Source of the DNA: Oscillospiraceae bacterium
GTDB taxonomy: Bacteria > Bacillota > Clostridia > Oscillospirales > Oscillospiraceae
DNA: 64,000 bases
Assembly: GCA_017439425.1 (NCBI GenBank)
Contig: JAFSJE010000077.1
Span: 1-64,000 of the forward strand
Reading direction: 5' to 3'
This document shows positions 15,522 through 23,984 of this stretch, piece by piece. Positions within the stretch are counted from its first letter, which is position 1; every line of letters starts with the position of its first letter. Under the pieces are notes generated by a model that had not been told where the DNA came from, made no database searches, and was given only the letters and a program-made list of their open reading frames with translations. Made by a program: the position numbers and the translations under genes.

Positions 15522-16724
15522 TTATATTGTCACTGTCATTTTTACCTTGCCGCCGGAGTATTCCGCGCTGATTTTGCCCTTGTGCGCCTCTGCGACCGCC
15601 TTTGCGATCGAAAGACCGATACCGTAGCCGGGCTTTTTCTCGCGGCTCTCGTCGCCGCGGTAGAAGCGGTCAAACATGTGCTTTACTGAGTCCTGAGTGA
15701 CGTTTTCCGCGTCGTTTGTGACGGAAAGCACAACATTTTTGCCGCTTTTATAAGCTTTAAGCTCGATATTCCCGCCCTCCGGGGAGTATTTTATCGCGTT
15801 GTCGAGCAGTATCCCGACAAGCTGGCGGAGCGCCTTCTCATCGCCGGTCACCTCGAGCATCGGCTCGACGTCGACGGTGAGCGCGCGGTTCTGCGTTTTC
15901 GCGAGCGCGACGAAGCTCTGCGCCGCGTCGACTACCATATCGGAGAAGGGGAAGGGGATAAAGTTCATTGATCTGTCAGTTTCCTCCATGCGGCTGAGGA
16001 AAATGAGGTCGGCGGTGAGGTCAGAGAGACGCTTTGTCTGCGCCTTTATGTCGCGCGTCCATTCCGTTTCGCCGCCGTCAAGCTCGATTACCTCGGTGTC
16101 GGCGTTAATTATGGCGATAGGAGTTTTCAGCTCGTGACCCGCGTCGGTTATGAATCGGCGCTGCTTTTCGTAGCTCTCGGCGATGGGCTTTGTGGCCCTG
16201 CCTGCCGCAAGGGAAACGACAAGGAACATAACGCCGAGCGCAACTACGGTCGTGACGGCGCTAATTATGAGAAAGCTCCCCGCCTGCTGCATATCGCGGG
16301 AAGTATCGACGAATACGACGAGACTCGAGCCGCCCTTTGCGGTTATGAGGTAGCGGTACGACCCGAGCCAGCCCTTTTCTGCGCCCTTCTGAACTGCGCT
16401 TGCGGCAAGAGAGACGGCTTCTTCCTCATCGACCGCAGCGATAAAGCCAAGGTCAGAGGCCTCGACGGTACCGTCGGAGGCGAGAGTTACGGAGAAAAAG
16501 CGTGTTTCAAAGGGCGTTTCCGGCGTCATATCGCGCTTTCCCATGTGCAAAAAATCCTTCGGAAAGCGCCCGTCAGAGCGCGAGATCATCGTCAGCATAT
16601 TGTCAGCATCGCCGATGACGGAAACATAGTTTGCCACATTCACAACGCCCATTATTATGATGAGCAGCGCTGTTATAGCTGCCATCGTGATGGCGACAAA
16701 GCGGCGGTTGAGCTTTTTAATCAT
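15522..16724 (-). CDS. Sensor histidine kinase (OmpR-partner type)
   Basis: 400 residues with two membrane helices (about 9-31 and 150-173) enclosing an outside sensor of roughly 115 residues. The dimerisation/phosphorylation box FITDAGHELKTP places the phospho-His at 197; the N-box LLDNAIKYS and the G-box GYGIGLSIAK complete the ATPase. No HAMP domain is obvious. It overlaps its response regulator by 4 bases. The signal cannot be read from the sequence. Confidence 0.92.
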   Translation of the reverse strand: MIKKLNRRFVAITMAAITALLIIIMGVVNVANYVSVIGDADNMLTMISRSDGRFPKDFLHMGKRDMTPETPFETRFFSVTLASDGTVEASDLGFIAAVDEEEAVSLAASAVQKGAEKGWLGSYRYLITAKGGSSLVVFVDTSRDMQQAGSFLIISAVTTVVALGVMFLVVSLAAGRATKPIAESYEKQRRFITDAGHELKTPIAIINADTEVIELDGGETEWTRDIKAQTKRLSDLTADLIFLSRMEETDRSMNFIPFPFSDMVVDAAQSFVALAKTQNRALTVDVEPMLEVTGDEKALRQLVGILLDNAIKYSPEGGNIELKAYKSGKNVVLSVTNDAENVTQDSVKHMFDRFYRGDESREKKPGYGIGLSIAKAVAEAHKGKISAEYSGGKVKMTVTI

Positions 16725-17395
16725 TTGGTCATCTCCAGTGAGTAGCCCGCGCCACGGGTCGCCTTTATCTGAACGTCGGCGCCGAGAGCGGTAAGCTTTT
16801 TGCGCAGGTAGCTGAGATAGACCCAGACAACGTTGATATCCGCGTCGCTCTCATATCCCCATACGCGCTCAAGTATGCGATCTGCGCTGATGATTACGGC
16901 GGGAGAGCGCATCAGAAGCTCCATAATGCCGTATTCCTTGCCGGCGAGCTTGTAGCTTCCGGCCGGTGAGGCGAGGGTACAGGTCGCAGTGTCGAGAGTC
17001 ACGTTTCCGTAGGCGAGGGCGCTCGAGGTCTGCGTGTGCTGAACTCTCAGCATGGCGCGCAATCTCGCCAGAAGCTCCTTTGAATCGAAGGGCTTCGTGA
17101 GGTAATCGTTCGCCCCGGCGTCAAGCCCGAGCACCTTGTCGTCGATCTCGCTCTTTGCCGTGAGCAGCAGCACCGGAGTCATATCGCCGCGCTCGCGCAT
17201 CTCTCGCAGAACGGTAATACCGTCCTTTTTCGGCATCATGATGTCGAGGATAACGCCGTCGTAGCTGTCGGCGGCGAGGTAATCGAGCGCCTCAGCGCCG
17301 TCATACACAGCGTCGACTACGTAGTTGGACTTTTCGAGTATAATCTTTATCGCGCGGGAGAGGCTCTTTTCGTCCTCGGCAAACAGCAGCTTCAT
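16721..17395 (-). CDS. OmpR-family response regulator
   Basis: 224 residues: receiver domain with Asp51 in VILDIMMPKKDG as phosphoacceptor and Lys in LTKPFDS, then a winged-helix DNA-binding domain ending in TRGAGYSLEM. It is the first gene of the pair and the kinase gene follows with an overlapping start. No obvious direct-repeat operator was found in the short leader. Neighbours on both sides are separate units, so its targets are unknown. Confidence 0.93.
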   Translation of the reverse strand: MKLLFAEDEKSLSRAIKIILEKSNYVVDAVYDGAEALDYLAADSYDGVILDIMMPKKDGITVLREMRERGDMTPVLLLTAKSEIDDKVLGLDAGANDYLTKPFDSKELLARLRAMLRVQHTQTSSALAYGNVTLDTATCTLASPAGSYKLAGKEYGIMELLMRSPAVIISADRILERVWGYESDADINVVWVYLSYLRKKLTALGADVQIKATRGAGYSLEMTK

Positions 17396-17454
17396 AGCGT
17401 TATACTCCTTTGAGTTTTGAGCATATTATAGTATGTATTCCTTAAAGAAAGCTT

Positions 17455-17480
17455 AAAAGGGCGGGTCAGCCCGCCCTTTT
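17455..17480. terminator. Bidirectional terminator
   Basis: AAAAGGGCGGG and CCCGCCCTTTT are perfect 11-base arms around TCAG. On the minus strand it ends the metal regulator gene that stops at 17481. Confidence 0.85.
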
Positions 17481-17846
17481 TTATATTTTCTCAACGTGAG
17501 CCTTTATCCTTTGGAAGGTCTCGTCGCACATATCGTGCTCGATCTTGCAGGCGTCCTCTGCGGCAAGGGCTGGGTCTACGCCGATCTTCGTGAGAAAGGC
17601 TGTCAGCACCTGATGGCGCTCATAAATACGGGCGGCGATCTCATAGCCCGCGTCTGTGAGGGTGATGTGACCGTTCTCGTCGATGAGAATGTAGCCATTC
17701 TCCTTGAGACGCTTTGTCGCATAGCTTACAGAGGGCTTTGTAACTCCGAGCTCATTTGCAACGTCAATGGAGCGGACGTAACCGCGGCGCTCCTTCAGCA
17801 TGAGCATACTCTCGAGATAATCTTCAGCGGACTTCTGAATCTTCAT
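17481..17846 (-). CDS. DtxR/MntR-family metal-dependent repressor
   Basis: A 121-residue regulator: winged helix (SAEDYLESMLMLKE, then ELGVTKPSVSYATKRL as recognition helix) followed by a dimerisation and metal domain with ERHQVLTAFL and CKIEHDMCDET, where His, Glu and Cys can bind Fe(II) or Mn(II). It lacks the SH3-like third domain, as in MntR-type members. It is divergent from the feo operon, with palindromes between them, so it most likely represses ferrous iron uptake when metal is plentiful. Confidence 0.85.
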   Translation of the reverse strand: MKIQKSAEDYLESMLMLKERRGYVRSIDVANELGVTKPSVSYATKRLKENGYILIDENGHITLTDAGYEIAARIYERHQVLTAFLTKIGVDPALAAEDACKIEHDMCDETFQRIKAHVEKI

Positions 17847-17930
17847 AGCTGTGCCTCCCTTGTGTGGGTTAAGTTACATACAATCTATCATAAAACGGAG
17901 AAAAAAGCAACCTAAAACGGACATTTTGTA

Positions 17931-18019
17931 TTGACAAACCAAGTTAGTTATGGTAAACTACCCGAAGTTAGCGGGAGCTAACAACTTTTTATGATTAAGA
18001 GTTAAGCTTATTTAACTCT
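17931..18019 (+). promoter_or_regulatory. feo promoter and operator-like palindromes
   Basis: TTGACA (17931-17936), 17-base spacer and TAAACT (17954-17959). Just downstream GTTAGC-GGGA-GCTAAC (17967-17982) lies at the expected start of transcription, and AGAGTTAA-6-TTAACTCT (17998-18019) lies before the feoA ribosome site. The spacer itself holds AGTTAGTTATGG. These GTTA/TAAC palindromes suit a DtxR-type repressor site, most likely for the adjacent regulator. Confidence 0.6.
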
Positions 18020-18033
18020 GACGGAGGCCCGAA

Positions 18034-18258
18034 ATGCTGCCTATCACAATGGCGACGCCCGGTGAGATAGTCACCGTTAAGAAGATAACCGGCAAAGATG
18101 AGGTGCGCCAGCATCTCGGAGAGCTCGGCTTTGTGCCGGATGAGGAGGTCAGCGTTGTCGCGGACAACGGTGGAAATCTCATAATCGCTATAAAGTCCGG
18201 GCGCGTTGCGCTGGATAAGACAATGGCAAATCGCATTTTTGTAGAGGAGGAGAGATAA
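18034..18258 (+). CDS. feoA: FeoA-family protein (first copy)
   Basis: A 74-residue SH3-like small protein that supports FeoB in ferrous iron uptake. It has the pattern ATPGEIVTVKKITG, then LGELGFVPDEEVSVV and a closing IIAIKSGRVALDKTMANRI. A ribosome site CGGAGG precedes the ATG at 18034. It is the first gene of an operon with a second FeoA, FeoB and a Cys-rich peptide. Two FeoA-type proteins before one FeoB is a recurring Clostridial layout. Confidence 0.9.
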   Translation: MLPITMATPGEIVTVKKITGKDEVRQHLGELGFVPDEEVSVVADNGGNLIIAIKSGRVALDKTMANRIFVEEER

Positions 18259-18259
18259 A

Positions 18260-18484
18260 ATGAAGACTCTTAAAGACGTAAAAATCGGCGAGAGCGCTGT
18301 CGTGGTAAAGCTCCACGGCGAGGGTGCGGTAAAGCGCCGCATTATGGACATGGGCATAACGAAGGGAACCGAGCTTTTCGTGCGCAAGGTCGCGCCGCTC
18401 GGCGATCCCATGGAGCTCACAGTCCGCGGCTATGAGCTCAGCATCCGCAAGGCGGACGCCGAAATGATAGAGGTAAAGGAGTAA
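18260..18484 (+). CDS. feoA: FeoA-family protein (second copy)
   Basis: A second 74-residue FeoA-type SH3-like protein, starting MKTLKDVKIGESAVV and containing RRIMDMGITKGTEL and APLGDPMELTVRGYELSIRK, the best conserved FeoA signature. It starts one base after the stop of the first copy, with GGAGGAGAG as ribosome site. It differs clearly from the first copy, so the two are not a recent duplication. It probably binds the cytoplasmic G domain of FeoB. Confidence 0.92.
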   Translation: MKTLKDVKIGESAVVVKLHGEGAVKRRIMDMGITKGTELFVRKVAPLGDPMELTVRGYELSIRKADAEMIEVKE

Positions 18485-18488
18485 AGAT

Positions 18489-20867
18489 ATGGCTGACATT
18501 AAAATCGCGCTTGCCGGCAACCCCAACTCCGGCAAGACGACAATGTTCAATGACCTCACGGGCTCCAACCAGTACGTCGGTAACTGGCCCGGCGTAACGG
18601 TTGAGAAGAAGGAGGGTAAGCTCAGAGGCGAAAACGGCGTAATAATCCAGGATCTGCCCGGAATCTATTCGCTCTCGCCCTACACTCTCGAGGAGGTCGT
18701 TGCGAGAAACTACCTCGTTAACGAGAAGCCGGACGCGATAATCAACATCGTCGACGGAACGAACATCGAGCGTAACCTCTACCTCACCACCCAGCTCATC
18801 GAGCTCGGTCTGCCGGTGGTCGTCGCCGTGAACATGATGGATCTCGTCCGCAAGAACGGCGATCAGATAAACATTCAGAAGCTCGGGCAGGAGCTCGGCT
18901 GCGAGATCGTCGAGACGAGCGCGCTCAAGGGCGAGGGCAGCCTTGCCGCCGCGAAGAAGGCCGTTGAGCTTGCAAAGGCGAAGAAGAGCGGCAATCTCCC
19001 GGCGGTGTTCAACGGCTCAGTCGAGCACGCTATCGCCCACATTGAGGAGAGCATAGAGACGAAGGTCGACCCGCGCTTTGTGCGCTGGTACGCCGTCAAG
19101 GTCTTTGAGCGCGATGAAAAGGTGCTCGCAGACTTAAAGCTCGACAAGGAGACCCGCGACCACATCGAGAGCCACATCGCTGACTGCGAAGCGGAGCTTG
19201 ACGACGACGCCGAGAGCATCATCACAAATCAGCGCTACACCTACATAGCCAAGGTGGTCGGCAAATCCGTAAAGAAGAAGGCGGCGAAGAACGCGATGAC
19301 CGCCTCTGATAAGATCGACCGCATTGTTACTAACCGCTGGCTCGGACTTCCGATCTTCGCCTGCGTTATGTTCCTTGTCTACGCCATCGCGATGGGCAGC
19401 TGGAATATCTCAATCGGTACCGCGCTCACCGACTGGGCAAACGACGGACTGTTCGGCGACGGCTGGTTCCTGCCCTTCGTTTCAAGAGTTGACGATTACG
19501 ATGAAGCCGCCGGCGCCTTCGAGGAGGCCGAGGCAATCATCGAGGCTTATGAAAACGGCGAGACCGTTGCGTATATGTACGACGACGAAGCAGCCGAGGA
19601 TATCGAGCTCGAGGTAAACGACGAGACCTACGCCGAGGCTCTTGAGGTTGAGGAGCCCGACCCCGCTGATTACGGAGTCTATGTTCCCTCGGTACCTGCG
19701 CTTCTGGATATGGTTCTCACGAACGCTGACGGCGACCCCGTCATCCCCGAGTGGCTCTACGGACTCATTATGGACGGTATCGTAGCCGGTATCGGCGCGG
19801 TGCTCGGCTTTGTTCCGCAGATGCTCGTGCTGTTCCTGTTCCTCGCAATCCTTGAGGATATCGGCTATATGGCGCGCGTCGCCTTCGTTATGGACAGAAT
19901 TTTCCGCCAGTTCGGCCTCTCCGGCAAGAGCTTCATCCCGATGCTCGTCGCCACCGGCTGCGGAATCCCGGGACTTATGGCGTCGCGTACCATCGAAAAT
20001 GACCGCGACCGCAAGCTCACGCTAATGACAACTACCTTTATGCCCTGCGGCGCAAAGATGCCGATCATCGGACTCTTTGCCGGCGCTCTCTTCGGACACA
20101 GCGCATGGGTCGCCGCAAGCGCATATTTCATCGGTATGGCTTCCATCGTCATCTCCGGCATCATGCTCAAGAAGTTCAAGGCGTTCGCCGGCGATCCCGC
20201 GCCGTTCGTTATGGAGCTGCCCGCATACCACGTCCCCAGCGTGAAGAACGTGCTTCGCGCCACCTGGGAGCGCGGCTGGAGCTTCATTAAGCGCGCCGGA
20301 AGCGTTATCGTCATCTCCTCCATCATCATATGGTTCCTCTCCGGCTTCGGCTTCACCTCCGAGGGCTTCGGAATGGTCGAGGATATGGACGCCTCGATTC
20401 TCGCCGTCATCGGCAACGCGATGGCCTGGCTCTTTGTACCGCTCGGCTTCGGCACCTGGCAGGCGACCGTCGCCACCATCACCGGACTTGTCGCCAAGGA
20501 AGAGGTCGTCGGCACCATGGGCGTTCTCTACGGCAACCCGCTTCTCCAGAACGTCGGTGATCTCTACACCGGTATTTCCGGTTACAGCTTCATGTGCTTC
20601 AACCTTCTCTGCGCTCCGTGCTTCGCCGCTATCGGCGCCATCAAGCGCGAGATGAACAACGCAAAGTGGACCTGGGGCGCCATCGGATATATGTGCGCGT
20701 GGGCTTACGCAGTAGCGCTCATCGCGTATAACCTCGTCGGACTCTTCTTCGGCGTCAGCTTCTCCGTATGGACTGTCCTCGCGGCTGTAGTTCTTGCAGC
20801 TATTGTATATCTTACAGTCCGCAAGAACCCCTACGATCAGGATCACCTTGCAGTAAAGGTAAAATAA
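18489..20867 (+). CDS. feoB: Ferrous iron transporter FeoB with an acidic loop insertion
   Basis: 792 residues. The N-terminal G domain has GNPNSGKT (10-17), DLPG (55-58) and NMMD (115-118). The membrane part carries the Gate regions with VATGCGIPGLMASRT and PCGAKMPIIG. After the first membrane helices there is a loop, about residues 333-390, with roughly 25 Asp/Glu and no Lys or Arg, far longer than in ordinary FeoB. It would lie outside the membrane and could gather metal ions, which is inference. The gene follows feoA by 4 bases and is followed by a Cys-rich peptide gene. Confidence 0.96.
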   Translation: MADIKIALAGNPNSGKTTMFNDLTGSNQYVGNWPGVTVEKKEGKLRGENGVIIQDLPGIYSLSPYTLEEVVARNYLVNEKPDAIINIVDGTNIERNLYLTTQLIELGLPVVVAVNMMDLVRKNGDQINIQKLGQELGCEIVETSALKGEGSLAAAKKAVELAKAKKSGNLPAVFNGSVEHAIAHIEESIETKVDPRFVRWYAVKVFERDEKVLADLKLDKETRDHIESHIADCEAELDDDAESIITNQRYTYIAKVVGKSVKKKAAKNAMTASDKIDRIVTNRWLGLPIFACVMFLVYAIAMGSWNISIGTALTDWANDGLFGDGWFLPFVSRVDDYDEAAGAFEEAEAIIEAYENGETVAYMYDDEAAEDIELEVNDETYAEALEVEEPDPADYGVYVPSVPALLDMVLTNADGDPVIPEWLYGLIMDGIVAGIGAVLGFVPQMLVLFLFLAILEDIGYMARVAFVMDRIFRQFGLSGKSFIPMLVATGCGIPGLMASRTIENDRDRKLTLMTTTFMPCGAKMPIIGLFAGALFGHSAWVAASAYFIGMASIVISGIMLKKFKAFAGDPAPFVMELPAYHVPSVKNVLRATWERGWSFIKRAGSVIVISSIIIWFLSGFGFTSEGFGMVEDMDASILAVIGNAMAWLFVPLGFGTWQATVATITGLVAKEEVVGTMGVLYGNPLLQNVGDLYTGISGYSFMCFNLLCAPCFAAIGAIKREMNNAKWTWGAIGYMCAWAYAVALIAYNLVGLFFGVSFSVWTVLAAVVLAAIVYLTVRKNPYDQDHLAVKVK

Positions 20868-20880
20868 GGAAGTGTCTGTA

Positions 20881-21030
20881 ATGACAACTGTAATTTCCGC
20901 CGCCGCGGTAGTCGGCCTCGTCGCCGTCTGCGTAAGAGAGCTTATGCCTAAAAAGGGCAAAAAGGGCTCCTGCGGAGGCAACTGTGCAGGGTGCAGCGGA
21001 TGCTCGTGCGGCTGCGCTTCAAAAAGGTAA
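20881..21030 (+). CDS. FeoB-associated Cys-rich membrane protein
   Basis: A 49-residue peptide with a short membrane helix (VISAAAVVGLVAVCV) followed by a Lys-rich joint and a tail with seven cysteines (SCGGNC, AGCSGCSCGCAS). This is the FeoB-associated Cys-rich type found right after feoB in many Firmicutes. It starts 13 bases after feoB with AAGGAAGTG as ribosome site. A role in handing over or buffering iron at the membrane is likely but not proved. Confidence 0.85.
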   Translation: MTTVISAAAVVGLVAVCVRELMPKKGKKGSCGGNCAGCSGCSCGCASKR

Positions 21031-21083
21031 CAACGCCTTCCCATGGGCGTAGTTATACAAGTTTGTGTTCACCTTCATAAAGA

Positions 21084-21118
21084 ATCGCCGCTCCTCGGAA
21101 GAGGAGCGGCGATCTTTT
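21084..21118. terminator. Strong terminator between convergent feo and kinase genes
   Basis: ATCGCCGCTCCTC (21084-21096) and GAGGAGCGGCGAT (21101-21113) are perfect 13-base arms around GGAA, followed by CTTTTATTTTG. It ends the feo operon and lies next to the stop of the leftward kinase gene. Confidence 0.9.
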
Positions 21119-22457
21119 ATTTTGCGGGGAAGCTGACTGTTAAGAAGAACATATCGTCCTGCGTGCTTATCTCCATATTTCCGCCGTACTGCTCGGCGAC
21201 GTAGCGGATGCTCTTTGTACCGAAGCCGTGCCGCGCGGCGTCTGGCTTCGTGGTGGCGGCGCCGAGCCCATCGAGGCGCACTTCGCCGGTAAAGTAGTTC
21301 GATTCCTCAATGAAAAGCATGCCTTCGCGCTCACCGCACACGAGAGAGATATATTTGAGCGCGGGGTCGGTGAGCTTCGACACTGCCTCGATGGCGTTGT
21401 CGATTATGTTGCCGAAGAGGGAATAAGTCTGCACCGGCGAGAGAAAGTCGAAGTGCGAGCCGTCCGCCATGCAGGAGAACTCAATGCCGTTTTTCTCGCA
21501 CACCATGCTCTTTTCGCATAGAACTACGTCGAGCACGTCGTTGCCGGTCTTGATGTTCGAGTCATAAAACTGTATAGCGCGCTGAAGATCCTCGACCTCG
21601 CTCACCGTGAGCTTGTTCTCAATTTTATTGAGAATGTGCTTTAAGTCGTGGCATTTCATGTTTATTACGTCCATATTCGCCTTGACGGACTCAAACTGCG
21701 CCTTATCCTGCTTCATAAGCTGACTGAGGATCGCAATCTGCTGGTCGCGCTCAGACTGCGAGAGAATACCGCCGCAGGCGAGGAGAATAACAAAGGAGAC
21801 GATGATGGTGTACCACTTTGTGATTATGTTCAGCGCAAGGCTCTCGCCCTCGTGCGTGCGCGCGATGCAGACGAGCACGTTTACGAAGATTATCGTTCCG
21901 ATGGAGAGAAAAATGGTGTTCCGCACAGTCTTGCGGTCAGTTCCGGGCTTGACTCGCGGGCGGAAAATGCGGCTCAGCAGGAACATTACGCCGAAATAGA
22001 AGCTAAAGTAGATTATCCAGTCCACCTCGTTCGGCACGGTACCGGCGGGGAAAAGTGAGTTTGTCACCTTGTCGTCGATGCCCATGAGGTTCTGTATGAG
22101 CGGGTAGAGCTTGTTTACAAACCAATACGCCGCGGTGCCGGAGGAAAAGACGATGAGAAGCTCGGAGGGACTGCCCTCCCAGCAGGCGACGAGGTAGAGA
22201 ATATTGAGCCCGGAAATTATGAGATAGCAGATTATTCGCACCGTAAGCGTGTGCACCTCGGTGTACAGCACCGAGAGGAGAAAGCACATCACAAGGCACT
22301 CAATGAACATTACTATAACGCGCAGGGAAAAATCCCTGCGCTTTTTGAGGTCTCCGGCAAACAGCGCTATCGCAAACTGCGCGTTTACAAAGGTGAGCAC
22401 AAGGTTGAAGGCCTCGCGGGTATAAGCCCCGAGAGCCGCATATATGAAGTCAAACAT
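21117..22457 (-). CDS. GHKL sensor histidine kinase (AgrC-like), carbohydrate island 1
   Basis: 446 residues: an N-terminal half with about six membrane helices, then a short linker and a cytoplasmic kinase part with KCHDLKH (His270) and the GHKL ATP site including GNIIDNAIEA and a late GFGTKSIRYVAEQYGG. This is the AgrC/quorum-sensing kinase architecture, but no agrB or agrD gene is nearby. It overlaps the end of the response regulator by 8 bases and forms the second gene of a leftward operon, divergent from the lipoprotein-GH3 operon. The ligand may be a peptide or a breakdown product of a polysaccharide. Confidence 0.9.
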   Translation of the reverse strand: MFDFIYAALGAYTREAFNLVLTFVNAQFAIALFAGDLKKRRDFSLRVIVMFIECLVMCFLLSVLYTEVHTLTVRIICYLIISGLNILYLVACWEGSPSELLIVFSSGTAAYWFVNKLYPLIQNLMGIDDKVTNSLFPAGTVPNEVDWIIYFSFYFGVMFLLSRIFRPRVKPGTDRKTVRNTIFLSIGTIIFVNVLVCIARTHEGESLALNIITKWYTIIVSFVILLACGGILSQSERDQQIAILSQLMKQDKAQFESVKANMDVINMKCHDLKHILNKIENKLTVSEVEDLQRAIQFYDSNIKTGNDVLDVVLCEKSMVCEKNGIEFSCMADGSHFDFLSPVQTYSLFGNIIDNAIEAVSKLTDPALKYISLVCGEREGMLFIEESNYFTGEVRLDGLGAATTKPDAARHGFGTKSIRYVAEQYGGNMEISTQDDMFFLTVSFPAK

Positions 22458-23163
22458 ACTTTTTTGTCTCCGAAAACTCCGTCAGCGCCGCCAGAAACGC
22501 CTTGCGGCGAGGATGGCTTATCTGGAGCTTTTCATCGCCGACCGCGGCGGTCATACCGTCCACACCGCGGACGAAGGCGAGATTTACGAGCAGGAAGTTG
22601 TTGCACCGCGCAAAGCCGCTGCCGCATAGGGCGGTCTCGGCGCTCTTCATGGTCTGATACTGCCGGTAATCGCCGCTCTCGGTGTGATAAACGCAGTGGT
22701 GACCCGCTACCTCGACGTAGAGAATCTGATCGGGAGTGAGGCGCACAAGCCCCGTATCGGTCTTGAGAACGATGTCGGGCCGCTCCGTTTTGCGTATGCG
22801 CGAGACGAGCTTTGCAAATTTCAGCCGGAACTCGGGGTATTTCACCGGCTTAATTATGTAGTCCGAGGCGTTTACCTCATAGCCCTGAATGGCGTACTGA
22901 CGCATAGTGGTGACGAAGATGAGAATGACCTTCTCATCCTTTTCACGGAGAATGTGCGCCGCGTCCATGCCGTTCATCATCGGCATCATGATGTCCATGT
23001 AGACGATGTCGAACTCTCCGGTGTATTTTTCAAGGAAGTTCACAACGTTATAGAATATGCTGACGCCCACCGCGAGATTTTCCTCTCCGGCGTAGCGCTT
23101 TATATTCTCTTCAAGGAGCGATGCCTGCTCGGGATCGTCCTCGACTATGGCAATTTTAATCAT
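22450..23163 (-). CDS. LytTR response regulator, carbohydrate island 1
   Basis: 237 residues: receiver domain with Asp57 in IVYMDIMMPMMNG and a C-terminal LytTR DNA-binding domain (DQILYVEVAGHHCVYHTESG, FARCNNFLLVNLAFV). I start it at the ATG at 23163, where GGGGG is 6 bases upstream; an earlier in-frame start lies within its promoter. It is transcribed away from the lipoprotein-GH3 operon, and two direct repeats 21 bp apart sit between the two promoters. It probably regulates both itself and that operon. Confidence 0.93.
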   Translation of the reverse strand: MIKIAIVEDDPEQASLLEENIKRYAGEENLAVGVSIFYNVVNFLEKYTGEFDIVYMDIMMPMMNGMDAAHILREKDEKVILIFVTTMRQYAIQGYEVNASDYIIKPVKYPEFRLKFAKLVSRIRKTERPDIVLKTDTGLVRLTPDQILYVEVAGHHCVYHTESGDYRQYQTMKSAETALCGSGFARCNNFLLVNLAFVRGVDGMTAAVGDEKLQISHPRRKAFLAALTEFSETKKYV

Positions 23164-23186
23164 TGTGAGCCCCCATTCTTTATATA

Positions 23187-23281
23187 AATATATCAACTTA
23201 CACTAAAAAAGTCAAGGATATGCTGTCTTAAGAGAAAGTTATGCTGTTTCGATTGAAGATTTTTTCCTTCTAATTTATAAA
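23187..23281. promoter_or_regulatory. Divergent promoters with LytTR-type direct repeats
   Basis: Leftward promoter (minus strand): TTGACT (23215-23210), 17 bases, TATATT (23192-23187). Rightward promoter: TTGAAG (23253-23258), 17 bases, TATAAA (23276-23281). Between them TATGCTGT occurs at 23219-23226 and 23240-23247, start to start 21 bp, two helical turns. One repeat lies 3 bp from the left -35 and the other 5 bp from the right -35. On the minus strand the repeat reads ACAGCATA, close to the ACAGTTAAG site of AgrA. Confidence 0.75.
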
Positions 23282-23324
23282 TAGAGGCGTAAAATCCAAA
23301 AAAAACTATATGGAGGAACAAAAA

Positions 23325-23948
23325 ATGAAAAAGACACTCGCAATCGTACTTTCCGTAGTCATGCTCGTCTGCGTTCTCGCTTCCTGCGGCGGCGCGGCGA
23401 AGGAAGCCAAGATCACCGGCGTATATCTCAGCCCGGCGAGCTACGGCTACTCCAACATGAGACCTGCCTACAACTTCTACCTTCTCAACTACGCGCAGTC
23501 TGAGCTCACCCTCTACGATGACAACACCTACATGATCGTTGTCTCCGACTCCACTTTCTCCGGCATCGAGCTCTCCGACTCCACCAACGACGCCACCGCC
23601 AACGAGCGCACCAACTCCATCACCAAGCTCTTCGGCACTTACACCTCCCAGCCCAATGACCTCGACGAGGATCTCATTGACGTCACTCTCGCCGCTCCGA
23701 CCCGCGTTATCAACAAGCTCGACGACAAGCACTATCTCGACACCGACAACTGGAGCGATGATATGGGTATTGTTGTTGCCACCAAGGAGTACGATGAGAA
23801 CGGCAACGTAACCGGCACCGGCGCTCCGCTCACCGCGGCTGAGTACCTCGCTCAGTTCGCCGGCGCTGCAAAGACCATCCAGGTCAACGAGAAGACCGAC
23901 TCCATGGACTTCGACAACTTCGGCGTAAAGGTCGGCTTCCAGAACTGA
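23325..23948 (+). CDS. Lipoprotein, first gene of the GH3 operon
   Basis: A 207-residue secreted lipoprotein: signal MKKTLAIVLSVVMLVCV with lipobox LASC, then a soluble domain of mixed strands rich in Tyr, Asn and Asp. I do not recognise the fold. I use the ATG at 23325 because GGAGG sits at ideal distance and the signal peptide starts there. It is first in an operon with GH3 (after 36 bases), a four-helix membrane protein and another lipoprotein, under the LytTR-type promoter. A surface glycan- or signal-binding role is inferred from context. Confidence 0.82.
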   Translation: MKKTLAIVLSVVMLVCVLASCGGAAKEAKITGVYLSPASYGYSNMRPAYNFYLLNYAQSELTLYDDNTYMIVVSDSTFSGIELSDSTNDATANERTNSITKLFGTYTSQPNDLDEDLIDVTLAAPTRVINKLDDKHYLDTDNWSDDMGIVVATKEYDENGNVTGTGAPLTAAEYLAQFAGAAKTIQVNEKTDSMDFDNFGVKVGFQN

Positions 23949-23984
23949 TAGTTCAACTGACAGACTTCCCAAAAGGAGGACACT

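Noticed and set aside
21117..23163. A classical agr quorum-sensing locus
   Set aside because: Kinase and regulator types fit, but no agrB-like protease or peptide precursor gene is present near either pair.
23193..23972. 259-codon minus-strand open frame over the first lipoprotein
   Set aside because: Aligned shadow with low-complexity Val/Gly/Glu composition; the plus-strand gene has signal peptide, lipobox and ribosome site.
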